Assembly: GCA_914767715.1 (NCBI GenBank)
Contig: OU612069.1
Span: 8,930,001-8,984,145 of the forward strand
Source: Membranipora membranacea
Taxonomy: Eukaryota > Bryozoa > Gymnolaemata > Cheilostomatida > Membraniporidae
Direction of reading: 5' to 3'
Length of the DNA: 54,145 nt
Shown here: positions 1 to 10,700 of the stretch, in pieces
How positions within the stretch are numbered: position 1 is the first letter of the stretch
Layout of the letters: each line of letters opens with the position of its first letter
Made by a program: the position numbers and the translations under genes
Notes under the pieces: model-generated
What the model was told of the DNA's origin: nothing
What the model saw: only the letters and a program-made list of their open reading frames with translations
Database searches by the model: none

Positions 1-3000
1 TAGCGTGCTCTGGTAAAAGATACAACAGTTTTAGTCAAATTTAAACTAGGAGTGTAACTTACTTTTCAAATTAGATTTTTTGAAACTACTTTTAGATGGA
101 CAGGAGACCGAGGGAGAGGGAGATCAGACACTGTTAGAGAGGAGGGACGATTCGAGACGGGGGAGACGAAGGAGAGAGCAGACACTTACCCGTAATGTTT
201 ACTCCTATATTGGGCCTCATTCTCTTCTGTTACATCAGCTGAATGAGCTTGTGCACTAATATCTATCAGATCACTGTAAACATAATCAGATCATCATATG
301 ATCGGGCAACATAGTACAATCAGATTTTAATCAAGCCTAATCAACCTTTAATCAACCCTTATTCAACCTTTATTCAACATAGTCAAATCAGATCATATAG
401 TACCGGGCAACATAGTCAAATCAGATCATATAGTACCGGGCAACATGGTAACATCAGATCATATAGTACCGGGCAACATGGTAACATCAGATCATATAGT
501 ACCGGGCAACATGGTAACATCAGATCATATAGTACTGGGCAACATGGTAACATCAGATCATATAGTACCGGGCAACATGGTAACATCAGATCATATAGTA
601 CCGGGCAACATGGTAACATCAGATCATATAGTACCGGGCAACATGGTAACATCAGATCATATAGTACCGGGCAACATGGTTACATCAGATCATATAGTAC
701 CGGGCAACATGGTAACATCAGATCATATAGTACCGGGCAACATGGTAACATCAGATCATATAGTACTGGGCAACATGGTAACATCAGATCATATAGTACC
801 GGGCAACATGGTAACATCAGATCATATAGTACCGGGCAACATGGTAACATCAGATCATATAGTACTGGGCAACATGGTTACATCAGATCATATAGTACTG
901 GGCAACATGGTAACATCAGATCATATAGTACTGGGCAACATGGTAACATCAGATCATATAGTACCGGGCAACATGGTAACATCAGATCATATAGTACCGG
1001 GCAACATGGTAACATCAGATCATATAGTACTGGGCAACATGGTTACATCAGATCATATAGTACTGGGCAACATGGTAACATCAGATCATATAGTACCGGG
1101 CAACATGGTAACATCAGATCATATAGTACCGGGCAACATGGTAACATCAGATCATATAGTACCGGGCAACATGGTAACATCAGATCATATAGTACCGGGC
1201 AACATGGTTACATCAGATCATATAGTACCGGGCAACATGGTAACATCAGATCATATAGTACCGGGCAACATGGTAACATCAGATCATATAGTACCGGGCA
1301 ACATGGTAACATCTGATCATATAGTACCGGGCAACATGGTAACATCAGATCATATAGTACCGGGCAACATAGTCAAATCAGATCATATAGTACCGGGCAA
1401 CATGGTAACATCTGATCATATAGTACCGGGCAACATGGTAACATCAGATCATATAGTACCGGGCAACATAGTAAAATCTGATCATATAGTACTGGGCAAC
1501 ATGGTAACATCAGATCATATAGTACCGGGCAACATGGTAACATCAGATCATATAGTACCGGGCAACATAGTCAAATCAGATCATATAGTACCGGGCAACA
1601 TGGTAACATCTGATCATATAGTACCGGGCAACATGGTAACATCAGATCATATAGTACCGGGCAACATAGTAAAATCTGATCATATAGTACTGGGCAACAT
1701 GGTAACATCAGATCATATAGTACCGGGCAACATGGTTACATCAGATCATATAGTACCGGGCAACATGGTTACATCAGATCATATAGTACCGGGCAACATG
1801 GTAACATCAGATCATATAGTACCGGGCAACATGGTAACATCAGATCATATAGTACCGGGCAACATGGTAACATCTGATCATATAGTACCGGGCAACATGG
1901 TAACATCAGATCATATAGTACCGGGCAACATAGTCAAATCAGATCATATAGTACCGGGCAACATGGTAACATCTGATCATATAGTACCGGGCAACATGGT
2001 AACATCAGATCATATAGTACCGGGCAACATAGTAAAATCTGATCATATAGTACTGGGCAACATGGTAACATCAGATCATATAGTACCGGGCAACATGGTA
2101 ACATCAGATCATATAGTACCGGGCAACATAGTCAAATCAGATCATATAGTACCGGGCAACATGGTAACATCTGATCATATAGTACCGGGCAACATGGTAA
2201 CATCAGATCATATAGTACCGGGCAACATAGTAAAATCTGATCATATAGTACTGGGCAACATGGTAACATCTGATCATATAGTACCGGGCAACATGGTAAC
2301 ATCAGATCATATAGTACCGGGCAACATAGTAAAATCTGATCATATAGTACTGGGCAACATGGTAACATCTGATCATGATATAACTGTGCAGTAAGGAACA
2401 GGATGAGACTTAGAAAGAATAAAGCAGTGGTTTTAATCGCACCTTCCCACAGCGTAAACTGAGATGCGATTAATTGTAGCAAGAGACTAACCAACTGAAA
2501 AATATTTTGGCTAAACACAATCAGATCATCATTTATGACCAGACAACATAGTAATATATGATTGTAGTATGACAGCGTTGTAATCATCAGGCAAAGGCCT
2601 AGAAATAATACTCATAGAGAAAGCAGTCTTTTTAACTGTACCTTCCTACACCGTGAAAACAGCATAATCTCATATGTGATTGGTTGAAACCATAGACTTA
2701 ATAATAATCCTAGAAAGGACACCATATACAGCGGAAGTGAGGCACTTAATTGCGGCGACGTAACAACATTGGAAGGTGTAGAAAGCAATGGTGCTAACAT
2801 TGATTTACTGCCTGTAATCCAGGTTTTTTGTTCATAACTTGATCAATTTCTTCTACAAAAAATTTGTTTTCATAAAAATCTGTTTAAGACTAGCTGTTAA
2901 ATCTATTGTCATTTCAAACTCAAAATCCGAACAAAATTGTTCAAGATATCAACATAAACCTGGCATATGAGCTGCAAATCAATGATAACAACAATGCTAC

Positions 3001-3822
3001 TACACCTTCCAATGTTTTTATGTTGCCCACAATTAAATGCCTCAATGCTAATGCTCCATATATTGTCCTGTCTAGGTTTATTATTAAGTCTATGGTTGAA
3101 ACAGGAAACCAACTGCTCAAACTCCGCCTAGATTCTGTAGGCAGCCCTTCTGCTTTCTCGGCACTCACTTTGATGCTCGTTGTAATATCTTGTTGAGAGC
3201 TGATTGTTCATCAGGATTCTGCTGTCCTGTTGAGTTTTCTGGAGAGTTCTGTGATTGGCCTCCTCGATCAGAACCTGCATTTGAACCTAGAAGTGGGCCC
3301 CTTTCATCCTACAGAACATGAGATACATGGATTATGTACTTGTGTTCAGCTGCAAAGGCATAACGGCATGTATTTAATTATACGAATTAAATAGAGATTA
3401 TTTAAACCTTCCTGTGTCTGGCTTAACATATATTCTTAGCCATGGTTAGATTGCATGGGCTCAAGGTGTGCAAAAAACCTGTGAGTAAAGCAAAATAATT
3501 TGCTGTGGTAGTTTTGGTCTCCCAGGCCAGGCCAATGGTTGGTGTCAATCACTCACTCATTGATGCCAATGAAATGATGATGCCATTGAATTGATGATTG
3601 ATTGATGATGCCAATGCATTGATTGATGAAAGGTTTTATTTCCAAATTGAGCTATCCAGAATCAATGAGGAAAGTGTAACTCTTGCTTCAACCATGGAGT
3701 AAAACTTCACCTATAACTCCTTGCTACAAGAACAACTTATATTTATTTATTAAAATTAATTTTTGATTTAATTTAATACCCACCTCATATTCATCTGGTT
3801 CAGAGCTTTGGCAACAGCCCAT
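1..3822 (-). CDS. LAMTOR1: LAMTOR1 (p18), Ragulator complex subunit, 5' part; runs off the window
   Basis: Lysosomal membrane anchor of the Ragulator complex, which tethers Rag GTPases for mTORC1 activation. Exons by sequence and splice signals: 3784-3822 (codons 1-13, phase 0), 3169-3308 (46 codons plus 2 nt), 190-273, and 1-9 (start of exon 4, cut by the window edge). All join in one frame across GT-AG introns. The N-terminus MGCCQSSEPDEYE carries Gly2 for myristoylation and Cys3/Cys4 for palmitoylation, like vertebrate LAMTOR1. It is followed by ERGPLL, an acidic dileucine type lysosome signal. NPDEQSALNKILQRAS and then DLIDISAQ match the family's DEQ-LL--IL---S-NIIDVSA segment, and QYRSKHYGAR aligns with its QYSTR region. 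None of this was visible as a long ORF because the exons are short. Intron 2 (274-3168) contains the minisatellite. The 5' end faces PDS5 about 0.9 kb away. The C-terminal half is outside the window. Confidence 0.88.
312..377 (+). repeat. TTTAATCAACC-type short repeat resembling a SINE tail
   Basis: A run of GATTTTAATCAA..TTTAATCAACC..TTATTCAACC units lies between a degenerate minisatellite unit and the array proper. The same string closes the tRNA-derived SINEs at 16573-16804 and 43218-43440. It may be the remaining tail of a SINE, but no SINE body is visible upstream. Confidence 0.4.
378..2379. repeat. 33-bp minisatellite, about 60 tandem units, in LAMTOR1 intron 2
   Basis: The first full units are 378-410 and 411-443. 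Another 58 full units run from 444 to 2357, then a decayed unit starts at 2358. The unit is close to CATGGTAACATCAGATCATA followed by TAGTACCGGGCAA. Common variants are GTAC[C/T]GGG, GGT[A/T]AC, TC[A/T]GATC and CATAGT[C/A]AAATC. Because 33 is divisible by 3 and the unit lacks stops in several frames, long artificial ORFs appear on both strands. After about 1350 the variants recur every six units (198 bp), a higher-order repeat: CATAGTCAAATC units are 198, 363 and 198 bp apart. Degenerate relatives of the unit lie on both sides, near 285-318 and 2518-2556. Confidence 0.97.
2402..2683. other. LAMTOR1 intron 2 sequence after the minisatellite
   Basis: Two diverged copies of a motif of the form TAGAAA..AAAGCAGT..TTTTAA..ACCTTCC(C/T)ACA begin near 2410 and 2599, with a degenerate minisatellite-like unit between them near 2518-2556. 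No gene was recognised here. Confidence 0.4.
2684..3107. repeat. Diverged inverted repeat in LAMTOR1 intron 2
   Basis: The arm at about 2684-2812 matches the reverse complement of about 2973-3107. Shared blocks include CCATAGACTTAATAATAA, AACATTGGAAGGTGTAG and ATTGATTT. The spacer is about 160 bp. It looks like two copies of one element in opposite orientation or an old foldback element. No coding signal was found in either arm. Confidence 0.7.
3309..3783 (-). other. LAMTOR1 intron 1
   Basis: Intron between exon 1 (donor gtgggt reading down from 3783) and exon 2 (acceptor ctgtag ending at 3309). It contains a TGAT-rich imperfect microsatellite at about 3555-3628. No other feature was recognised. 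Confidence 0.75.
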
Positions 3823-4722
3823 TCTCAGGCCTAGATCATTCCACAGATATGTAAACAGATGAGGAAGATCTTATAGCATTAAAAATATTGAGCCAAATCA
3901 ATCTGAATTTGCAGGAATTAAGAGAAAGAAAGAAAGTTGTGAAAATATCAGTCAGTGTGTTGAGTGAATTTTTGTGAAAAAGAAACCTGATCATGTGACT
4001 CAATTAGCTTGATATTCTGTGTGGCATGTATATAGATTGTATAAGCTGGTCCGCCAACTGAGATATAGAGGACCATATTGTATCACGTGACCAGAATCCG
4101 CCATATTGCCCGCCAGACGAGGTAAGAAAATTCCAAAGAAATTATTCTAAACAATTTGTGAATTTAGCCTGTTCAACCAGTTTTATGCAAATTTTGAGTA
4201 ACTGAAAAGTAGCACATATTTATGGAGATTGTTTGATTATCATATGCAATATGTGTGCATTCGTATTCTGGCTGAAAACCTGACTTTTTACTTTTTCATT
4301 TCGGGAGTTGTCCTTCCAGCTGGTATTTTCCTCAGTGGATAGCTCTGTTTTACTCATCCTTTGAGTGATCACTGGTGAATACACCAGCTTATATGCTTTC
4401 TTAGATTCCTAAAGAATATTTTCCAATAAAGTATTGATGTTGTTAATCTCCCTGAAGCTGTGAAATCCAATTACAAGTCCCTGGACAAGTGGAGACAACT
4501 TTGATAAATTTTATTGCAACATGGGGAGGGTGAACTTATCTTCTTCAGGAATTGTCTTCACACCCTCAGTACAGCCCTGTTCAGGGCCTGTTCATTACGG
4601 AGGCTGTGGTAGGGTAAATATTAGAGGGTTTTATCCTGGTGAGTGGAACTAATAGAGATAAGCTGTATCAAATTAGCATATACTATACATTATTGTAGCA
4701 AACACATACCAATCGACATAAA
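3823..4722. promoter_or_regulatory. Bidirectional LAMTOR1/PDS5 promoter region
   Basis: About 900 bp separate the two divergent start codons. The block 4070-4121 holds TCACGTGAC (4083-4091), nine of the ten bases of the CLEAR element GTCACGTGAC bound by TFEB/MITF factors. Just downstream is CCGCCATATT, whose reverse complement AATATGGCGG fits the YY1 motif of many housekeeping promoters. CATGTGAC near 3994 is a weaker E-box. A good donor, GAG|GTAAGA at 4121/4122, and an acceptor, ATTATTGTAG at 4698, suggest a 5' UTR intron (4122-4698) in PDS5. The motifs are read directly; their activity is inferred. Confidence 0.55.
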
Positions 4723-7700
4723 ATGGGTCCGAAAAAGGCAGTAGTAAAGACCATCGAGTATCCTCCAGATTGCAAAGAAGTATCGACGGAGCTCTCCAAA
4801 GATGAACTGCACCGTCGTCTCAAGGTACGAGATCATCGTAGGGCTTTTCATGTGTTAGGAGCAATTTGGATGTTTTTATGAAACATTATTTAGCTGTTAA
4901 TTCATGTATCTAAGTAGCACATTTTAGAGCTTGGCTCAGTTTATGCCTGGCTTGGTCTAGGGTATGTCTTACACTTTACATGACACGTGATGTTGACGAA
5001 ATGAGCTTTGTAGAGTTCTGCGGTAATCGAGACGGCAATTCAATAAATATTGTGTATTTTATATTTTTTTCAGCAATTGGCTAAAGTGATTCAGGATATC
5101 GGACAAGATGATGAGCACCTAAAGTACACAGGTATGTATCAGTCGAAAGTACAAGAAGTTCTACTTCTCTATACCAGAAGAGAATATGTCACATTCAGTG
5201 AAATTTCTTGATATTGAGAAACGATTGATTGAGGTGGCAACTTGAAGGGGAGGTTCTTTCGTGTCTGAAGTTTTGCATAAAGTGTTAACTCTTAGCCGGC
5301 TGTTGAATTTTTTGAGTTGCCGTTGGACCTTTGGGTGATGTCGTATCGAAATTACTGGCTGCTCATCACATGGCAACGTCATCCTTGTTGGCACAGTCTT
5401 TTTATCTGGAGTCTTTAGATACTAACCATGTTCCTGTTCTTGTCTGCTGCCACTTGAAACTTCATTGAAGATAAGCTTAGGCTATCAAGTGCAGCTGACA
5501 AAAAGAAAATAGGCGGGTAAGGGATGATGATGCTAGTTCCTTTAGCCTGACCTGATTACTACATTATACATAAATGTGACTGGTGTTGCAGGTTTGGCTC
5601 TGCACATGGCCAGCGAGGAGTTCCTCGATCACGAGAGTAAGGATGTCAAGCTTTTGGTCGCCTGCATACTCGCTGATGTGTTCAGGATATTCGCTCCCGA
5701 GCATCCGTTCGGCAACACTGAGAAACTCAAGGTTAGTACTTTATTAAAATAAGATATACAGCGTAGGCTGATTAATTCAAACTTTATAATTCAGAACTCC
5801 TGTTAATTCAGACAAGGAACATTGGTCCCTTCAGCCAGATCTCAATGCATTCCTATGTCACCTAATTCAGACTCTGCTTACTTAGGAAAAATCGTTGTGA
5901 TCCCAAATGTTTGGATTAAGTGATGGCTATAAATGATGTGTGACCAGTGATTTTAATAAGAAACCTCTGTGCCATTTACTTACCCTATGATATCTTTGTC
6001 GACCAACCTCAGCAAACCAAAGGTTGGTTCTAGGGAACATTACTTCACCCTAAACCAGCTAAACTAAAATCCAACCATCTAAAATGGTATTTGGTCCACG
6101 TTGTATATATGTATGTATTTATCACTGTTTGTAGGATGTTCTGGTGTTCCTGATCGATCAGCTACAGGGTTTAGGAAGTCCAGACAGTCACAACTATAAG
6201 AGATACTATTATCTCCTCGAGGTATGTATCATGTATCCTCTCTGTCCTTAGATTTGGCTTTATCTCGTACCTTGATTTTCAATATTTTTTGTTTGCATTC
6301 CAGTGATAGCATCAGCGGATGTTGCTACTTGAAAGGAGAATCTATATTTGCACGACATGGATTGGGCAAGGGATAACAGGCCTGTCGCAGCGTAGGCAAA
6401 TCAGCACTTGGAAATAACATGCGTATAGAATTTCTTCCTGTTGCCTCAACAACAGTGTGCCTGTTAGTCTGACTAAGACTTGTCAAACAGACTGGATAGG
6501 TCTTCTCATGTACAAATGGTCTAGCCAGCCCACTTTAAGCTTACTCTCTTAAGTGACTCTGTTGCGTTTTTGTTTGTTTGTAGAATTTGACGTACGCTAA
6601 GACATTCACAGTTTGTCTGGACTGGGAGAATGATGATATTGTCCTACATCTGCTGAACACTGTGTTTGGTTCTCTCACGTAAGTCATTGCTTGCTACGCT
6701 GAGCTGATCTCCATCCTAGATGATAATAGCCATTGAAAATTCATACTCTTCCTTAGGTCATCAGTACCACTTGGTAAATTCTAAGCGTGAGATTTACATG
6801 GACTAGATAATTACCATCTAAGTTAATTTGCAGTGTTTTTCCTTTGGACATGTGAATCACTTTTCAGTTAATGTTAAAACAGCTAAAATACCCGGAGAAA
6901 ACAACCTGGCAAGACCGGCATTGTGCTGGTGCTGGCATCCCAGGCTATCAAATAATTACTATCTAAACATTACAAGAACTTGAATTGATTGCATAATTTT
7001 AGGCATATATTATGCATATATTTTTTTGTTTGATACTTTATTGGCATAATTTTCATTCTCAAAAAATGTTTTACAATATTAGCCCTGGGAAAAAAACATT
7101 AATAGTTGATTGACAGAAAAAATATTATCTGTTATCATATTGTTATTGATATCCTCCTACAGAGACAAGCACTCAGACAAAGTGCTGACGCTGTTACTGG
7201 ACGCTCTCTCCTCTGTACTATCAGATGCTGACTCGGTATCCATTCCTCTTCTCGACGCTATATTCGTCAATATCGTCGAGCCTAACAAGGTATGATGTCA
7301 CCTTCTCATCACATTTGTGAATTATCAGCGAGTTTTTGGTTCGGTTTCTATTTCATCAAACTAGTTCAGATATAGGAAACTGACAATATTAGTGTAAAGT
7401 GGTGATGAGGCCTACATGCGCAATAGCTTTGACAATGTCGCAGCTAGTCGCGCGCGAGGCCAAAATGCCATACGATATGCGGCAATAGAAATCAATTAAA
7501 TTAAGATGAAGCAAGTTCAAACCTGTGAGCCATTTTAAAGGCAGCCTGACTCTTCACTAGTTGAGTTGTACATCCTTGAAACTCCACAGTATGTAAGTGG
7601 GAGACATCGATGGACACATTGAGGCGATTGACCAAGTATTAGCCCATGAGCCCATTGAAACACAATGGGGCAAAGCATGTGTGGACTATAGAAATGTTCC

Positions 7701-10700
7701 CCTTGTGGCTATGATGTATACATGGGTAGCACAGCTCTGTTGATACATCACATTACTGTTCTTGTTAATGATGACTTAGTGAGAGTATAATGTGTTTGAA
7801 TTTCTTAATTAAAATGTTTGTGAAGTGAAAGTTTAGCCTTGGTCAAGGTCAGCGCATTCAATAATCAACAGCCCTCATGAAGGTATTACAGCAGACAATA
7901 CGCAAAATTGAAGATGTCGGTCAATGATTGGGTATGCTATAAAACATTATTTTCCAATGAGTATTCTCCAAAAATAAAGTTTATATATGTATATATACTG
8001 CCCACTGCTGGTAAAAGGGGTTATTTTCATTTTTTGATAATTTCAATTAAACTAATCCCTTACTTGAAAGAAATATAATTATCCAACAATATTCTTACTA
8101 TGGAAATTAAATAAAGGATTAATGAAATGACATAATGAGATAATGAAAACTAATTGTTTATTCTCAAGGAAATTTAGTCCAAAGTTGAATATCTCTGAAT
8201 TATTAAAATATGAGATAACGCTTTTTACCAGCAATGGACAGTATATATCCTAGGAGTTTAGTTTTCGCGGCATTAGGGATTCGCTTTTCGGTTGTTGACT
8301 AGGTTGCGAAATGTATCTTAAATTAAACTCACTCACCATAGTTTCATAAACAATGTACAATTATACAGGAATACACCTTACCTAAGCATGCAAGGTAGCA
8401 GGGCAGTGTGGTGTAGTGGTGTAGTGGTCTAAGTGTCTGCCTTGCCATCAGATGAGAGTTATGCCCTGGGTTCGAATCCCAGCTTGGACATTTTTTTTAA
8501 TTTTCACTAGTAAGCCTACTAGCGAAATTTAGCACTAGTGAAATTTAGTACCAGGTCCAGATAGCGAAATTAAACTCCTATAGGGTATACATATGTATAT
8601 ATATATTATAGATATACATATATATGTATATATATATGATATATATATATACCGAACCTATTCGATGACCAGTTTGATATTTTATTGTTTCAGCTGCTGG
8701 CAAAGGAAGCTTACGTTCTGGCAAAGAAAGTTCTGAGAAGAAACAGCGCCTCACTGGCTGGGTCTATTATGAGTGTGAGTCTACAACTATTCATAGTCTT
8801 ACTGAGCCTAGCTTTGTTCGGTGTGGTGGGGGGACACCCACCCACCCCCCCCCCCCCCCCCCCCCCGCGTACAAAGCTTGTCAAGACAGACTAACTCTTA
8901 CTTTGCTCTCTTCTCAGTGTATAGCTTGTAATTCAGATCTACTGTTTATTTAGGCAAGGAGTGAGGGTTTTCTTGATCATGTCCATATTAATTTATTTAT
9001 TTTACATAGTGGTCATACGTATAGTTTGCATAAAATTTGAGCAAAGGACTAGGCGTAGTGCACCTTACATACATGTGAGAAATGTGAGTTTTATAGAGCG
9101 GGCAGAAGTTGCCATCCGGGCGGGTGTGAAAAGTATGTGCGAAGTTCTCCTCATCATGATGACATCACAAAAATCTGAATGCTGCTGATAATTCTGTCTC
9201 TCCGCTTTCTGTTGTAGTTTTTCAATCAGGTGATGATGCTGGGTAACACGACAGAGAGTGAGGTGGGGGAGAAATGTCCGGATATACTGTTCGAGCTCTA
9301 TCAGATCTCACCTACACTAATCACCAGTGTGATTCCTTTCCTAGATCAGAAACTCAAGGTATGTCACGGAAATGGGGACACTGCGTGCGTGAGAGATATT
9401 CAATCTGACTGGGTGTTAATAGTCAAACAATGTTTGGTGTTGGAAAGGGTCATAGCTGCTTTGCCTTGACATTTTGTATGATGATGTTTTCGATGGGAAC
9501 TTCAAAGGACATGAAAATGTAAAGAACAGCTGGTCAAGTGACTCTTCGGGACTCTTTACATTATGGCTATGTAACAAGTGATAAGTTTAACCAATTTTGT
9601 ACACTGCTAGCACCCAATATGTCAAATCACTGTTGGTCATAATTGCTTCAATTCAAAGTCATCTCCAAGTTGTTAGATTATAATAGTACGATCTGATTTA
9701 CAGGTGAATGAGGTATTGGAGAGAAAGGGTATTATTAAGTTACTGGGTCGTCTCTTTGCCGATAAGAACTCCGATCTAATGGAGACACAGCCAGATCTAT
9801 GGCAGAGCTATCTCGGCAGGTAAGATGCGAACCAGCTGATCACATCCACTTTGTATTGGTAACCTGAAAATCCTTTTTTGTGTTTTGTGTACTTCATAGT
9901 ATACACTACTCACTTGAGGAGAACCATAGAGGTTTAACTTTCATCTACATCAATGATGTTCACTTTTTTATCCCCCCTATTATACCTCATATAAAGGAAA
10001 TATGTGTCGATTTACAAAGCACCTGTGAAACAGCAGTGATGGCAGGCTATCATTCAGCAATTTCCTGCCTATATAGTGTCATACTTGTAATTGTTTGTCC
10101 CTGTCACTAGTTTATTGTACAAAAATACCGGGGATATACGAATTTATCACTATCACATCGCTCAAAATTATCGCTCACTTGATCTTTCAATTAGACAGAT
10201 TTGTTCCCAAATCGCGCACTCATAATGTATATTGTTCCATCAATCATTGAGCGATTTGGGAAGGTCCATCAGATCAGTATTCAGATTGTGATTTTGAATG
10301 TACCCCCTGGTTGATTGCCTGCCCTTGTAGTGGGGTTATAGTTGGGGTTTCCTGTCACTAGTTGTCTGTCCCTCTATAGGTAATTCTCCATTTCTATATT
10401 ACAGGTACCACGATATAGAGACTGAGATCAGAGTGATGTGTATAGAGCAGGCTGAGGTTATCTTACAGAATCACCCGTCAGCTAGAAGCGCTGTCAGCGA
10501 GCACTGGAACAGGAGACACCGAGACGCTGACGATAACGTCAGATGTGCTGTCGTATGTACTTTTACAATAACATTGCTCAAGGACGCTAACTTTTACCTG
10601 AGATTTGTTGTGAGATGGTATTGTATCCCATATGGAAATTTTTCAAGCTTCAATTCCCAGTATCACTGCCCTGCTTGCTCTCACATAGAGTTCCTGTTGT

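Noticed and set aside
378-2379. CRISPR array
   Set aside because: Units are directly adjacent with no unique spacers, in a eukaryotic intron.
445-2394. 649-codon plus-strand ORF and matching minus-strand ORFs at the window start
   Set aside because: They are produced by a stop-free 33-bp minisatellite inside the LAMTOR1 intron. Every frame property follows from the period being divisible by three.
8405-8490. Functional tRNA genes at 8405, 13620, 16573, 33441 and 43222
   Set aside because: Boxes A and B are present, but acceptor and anticodon stems do not pair, and bodies and tails are shared between copies, so these are SINE or tRNA-derived modules.
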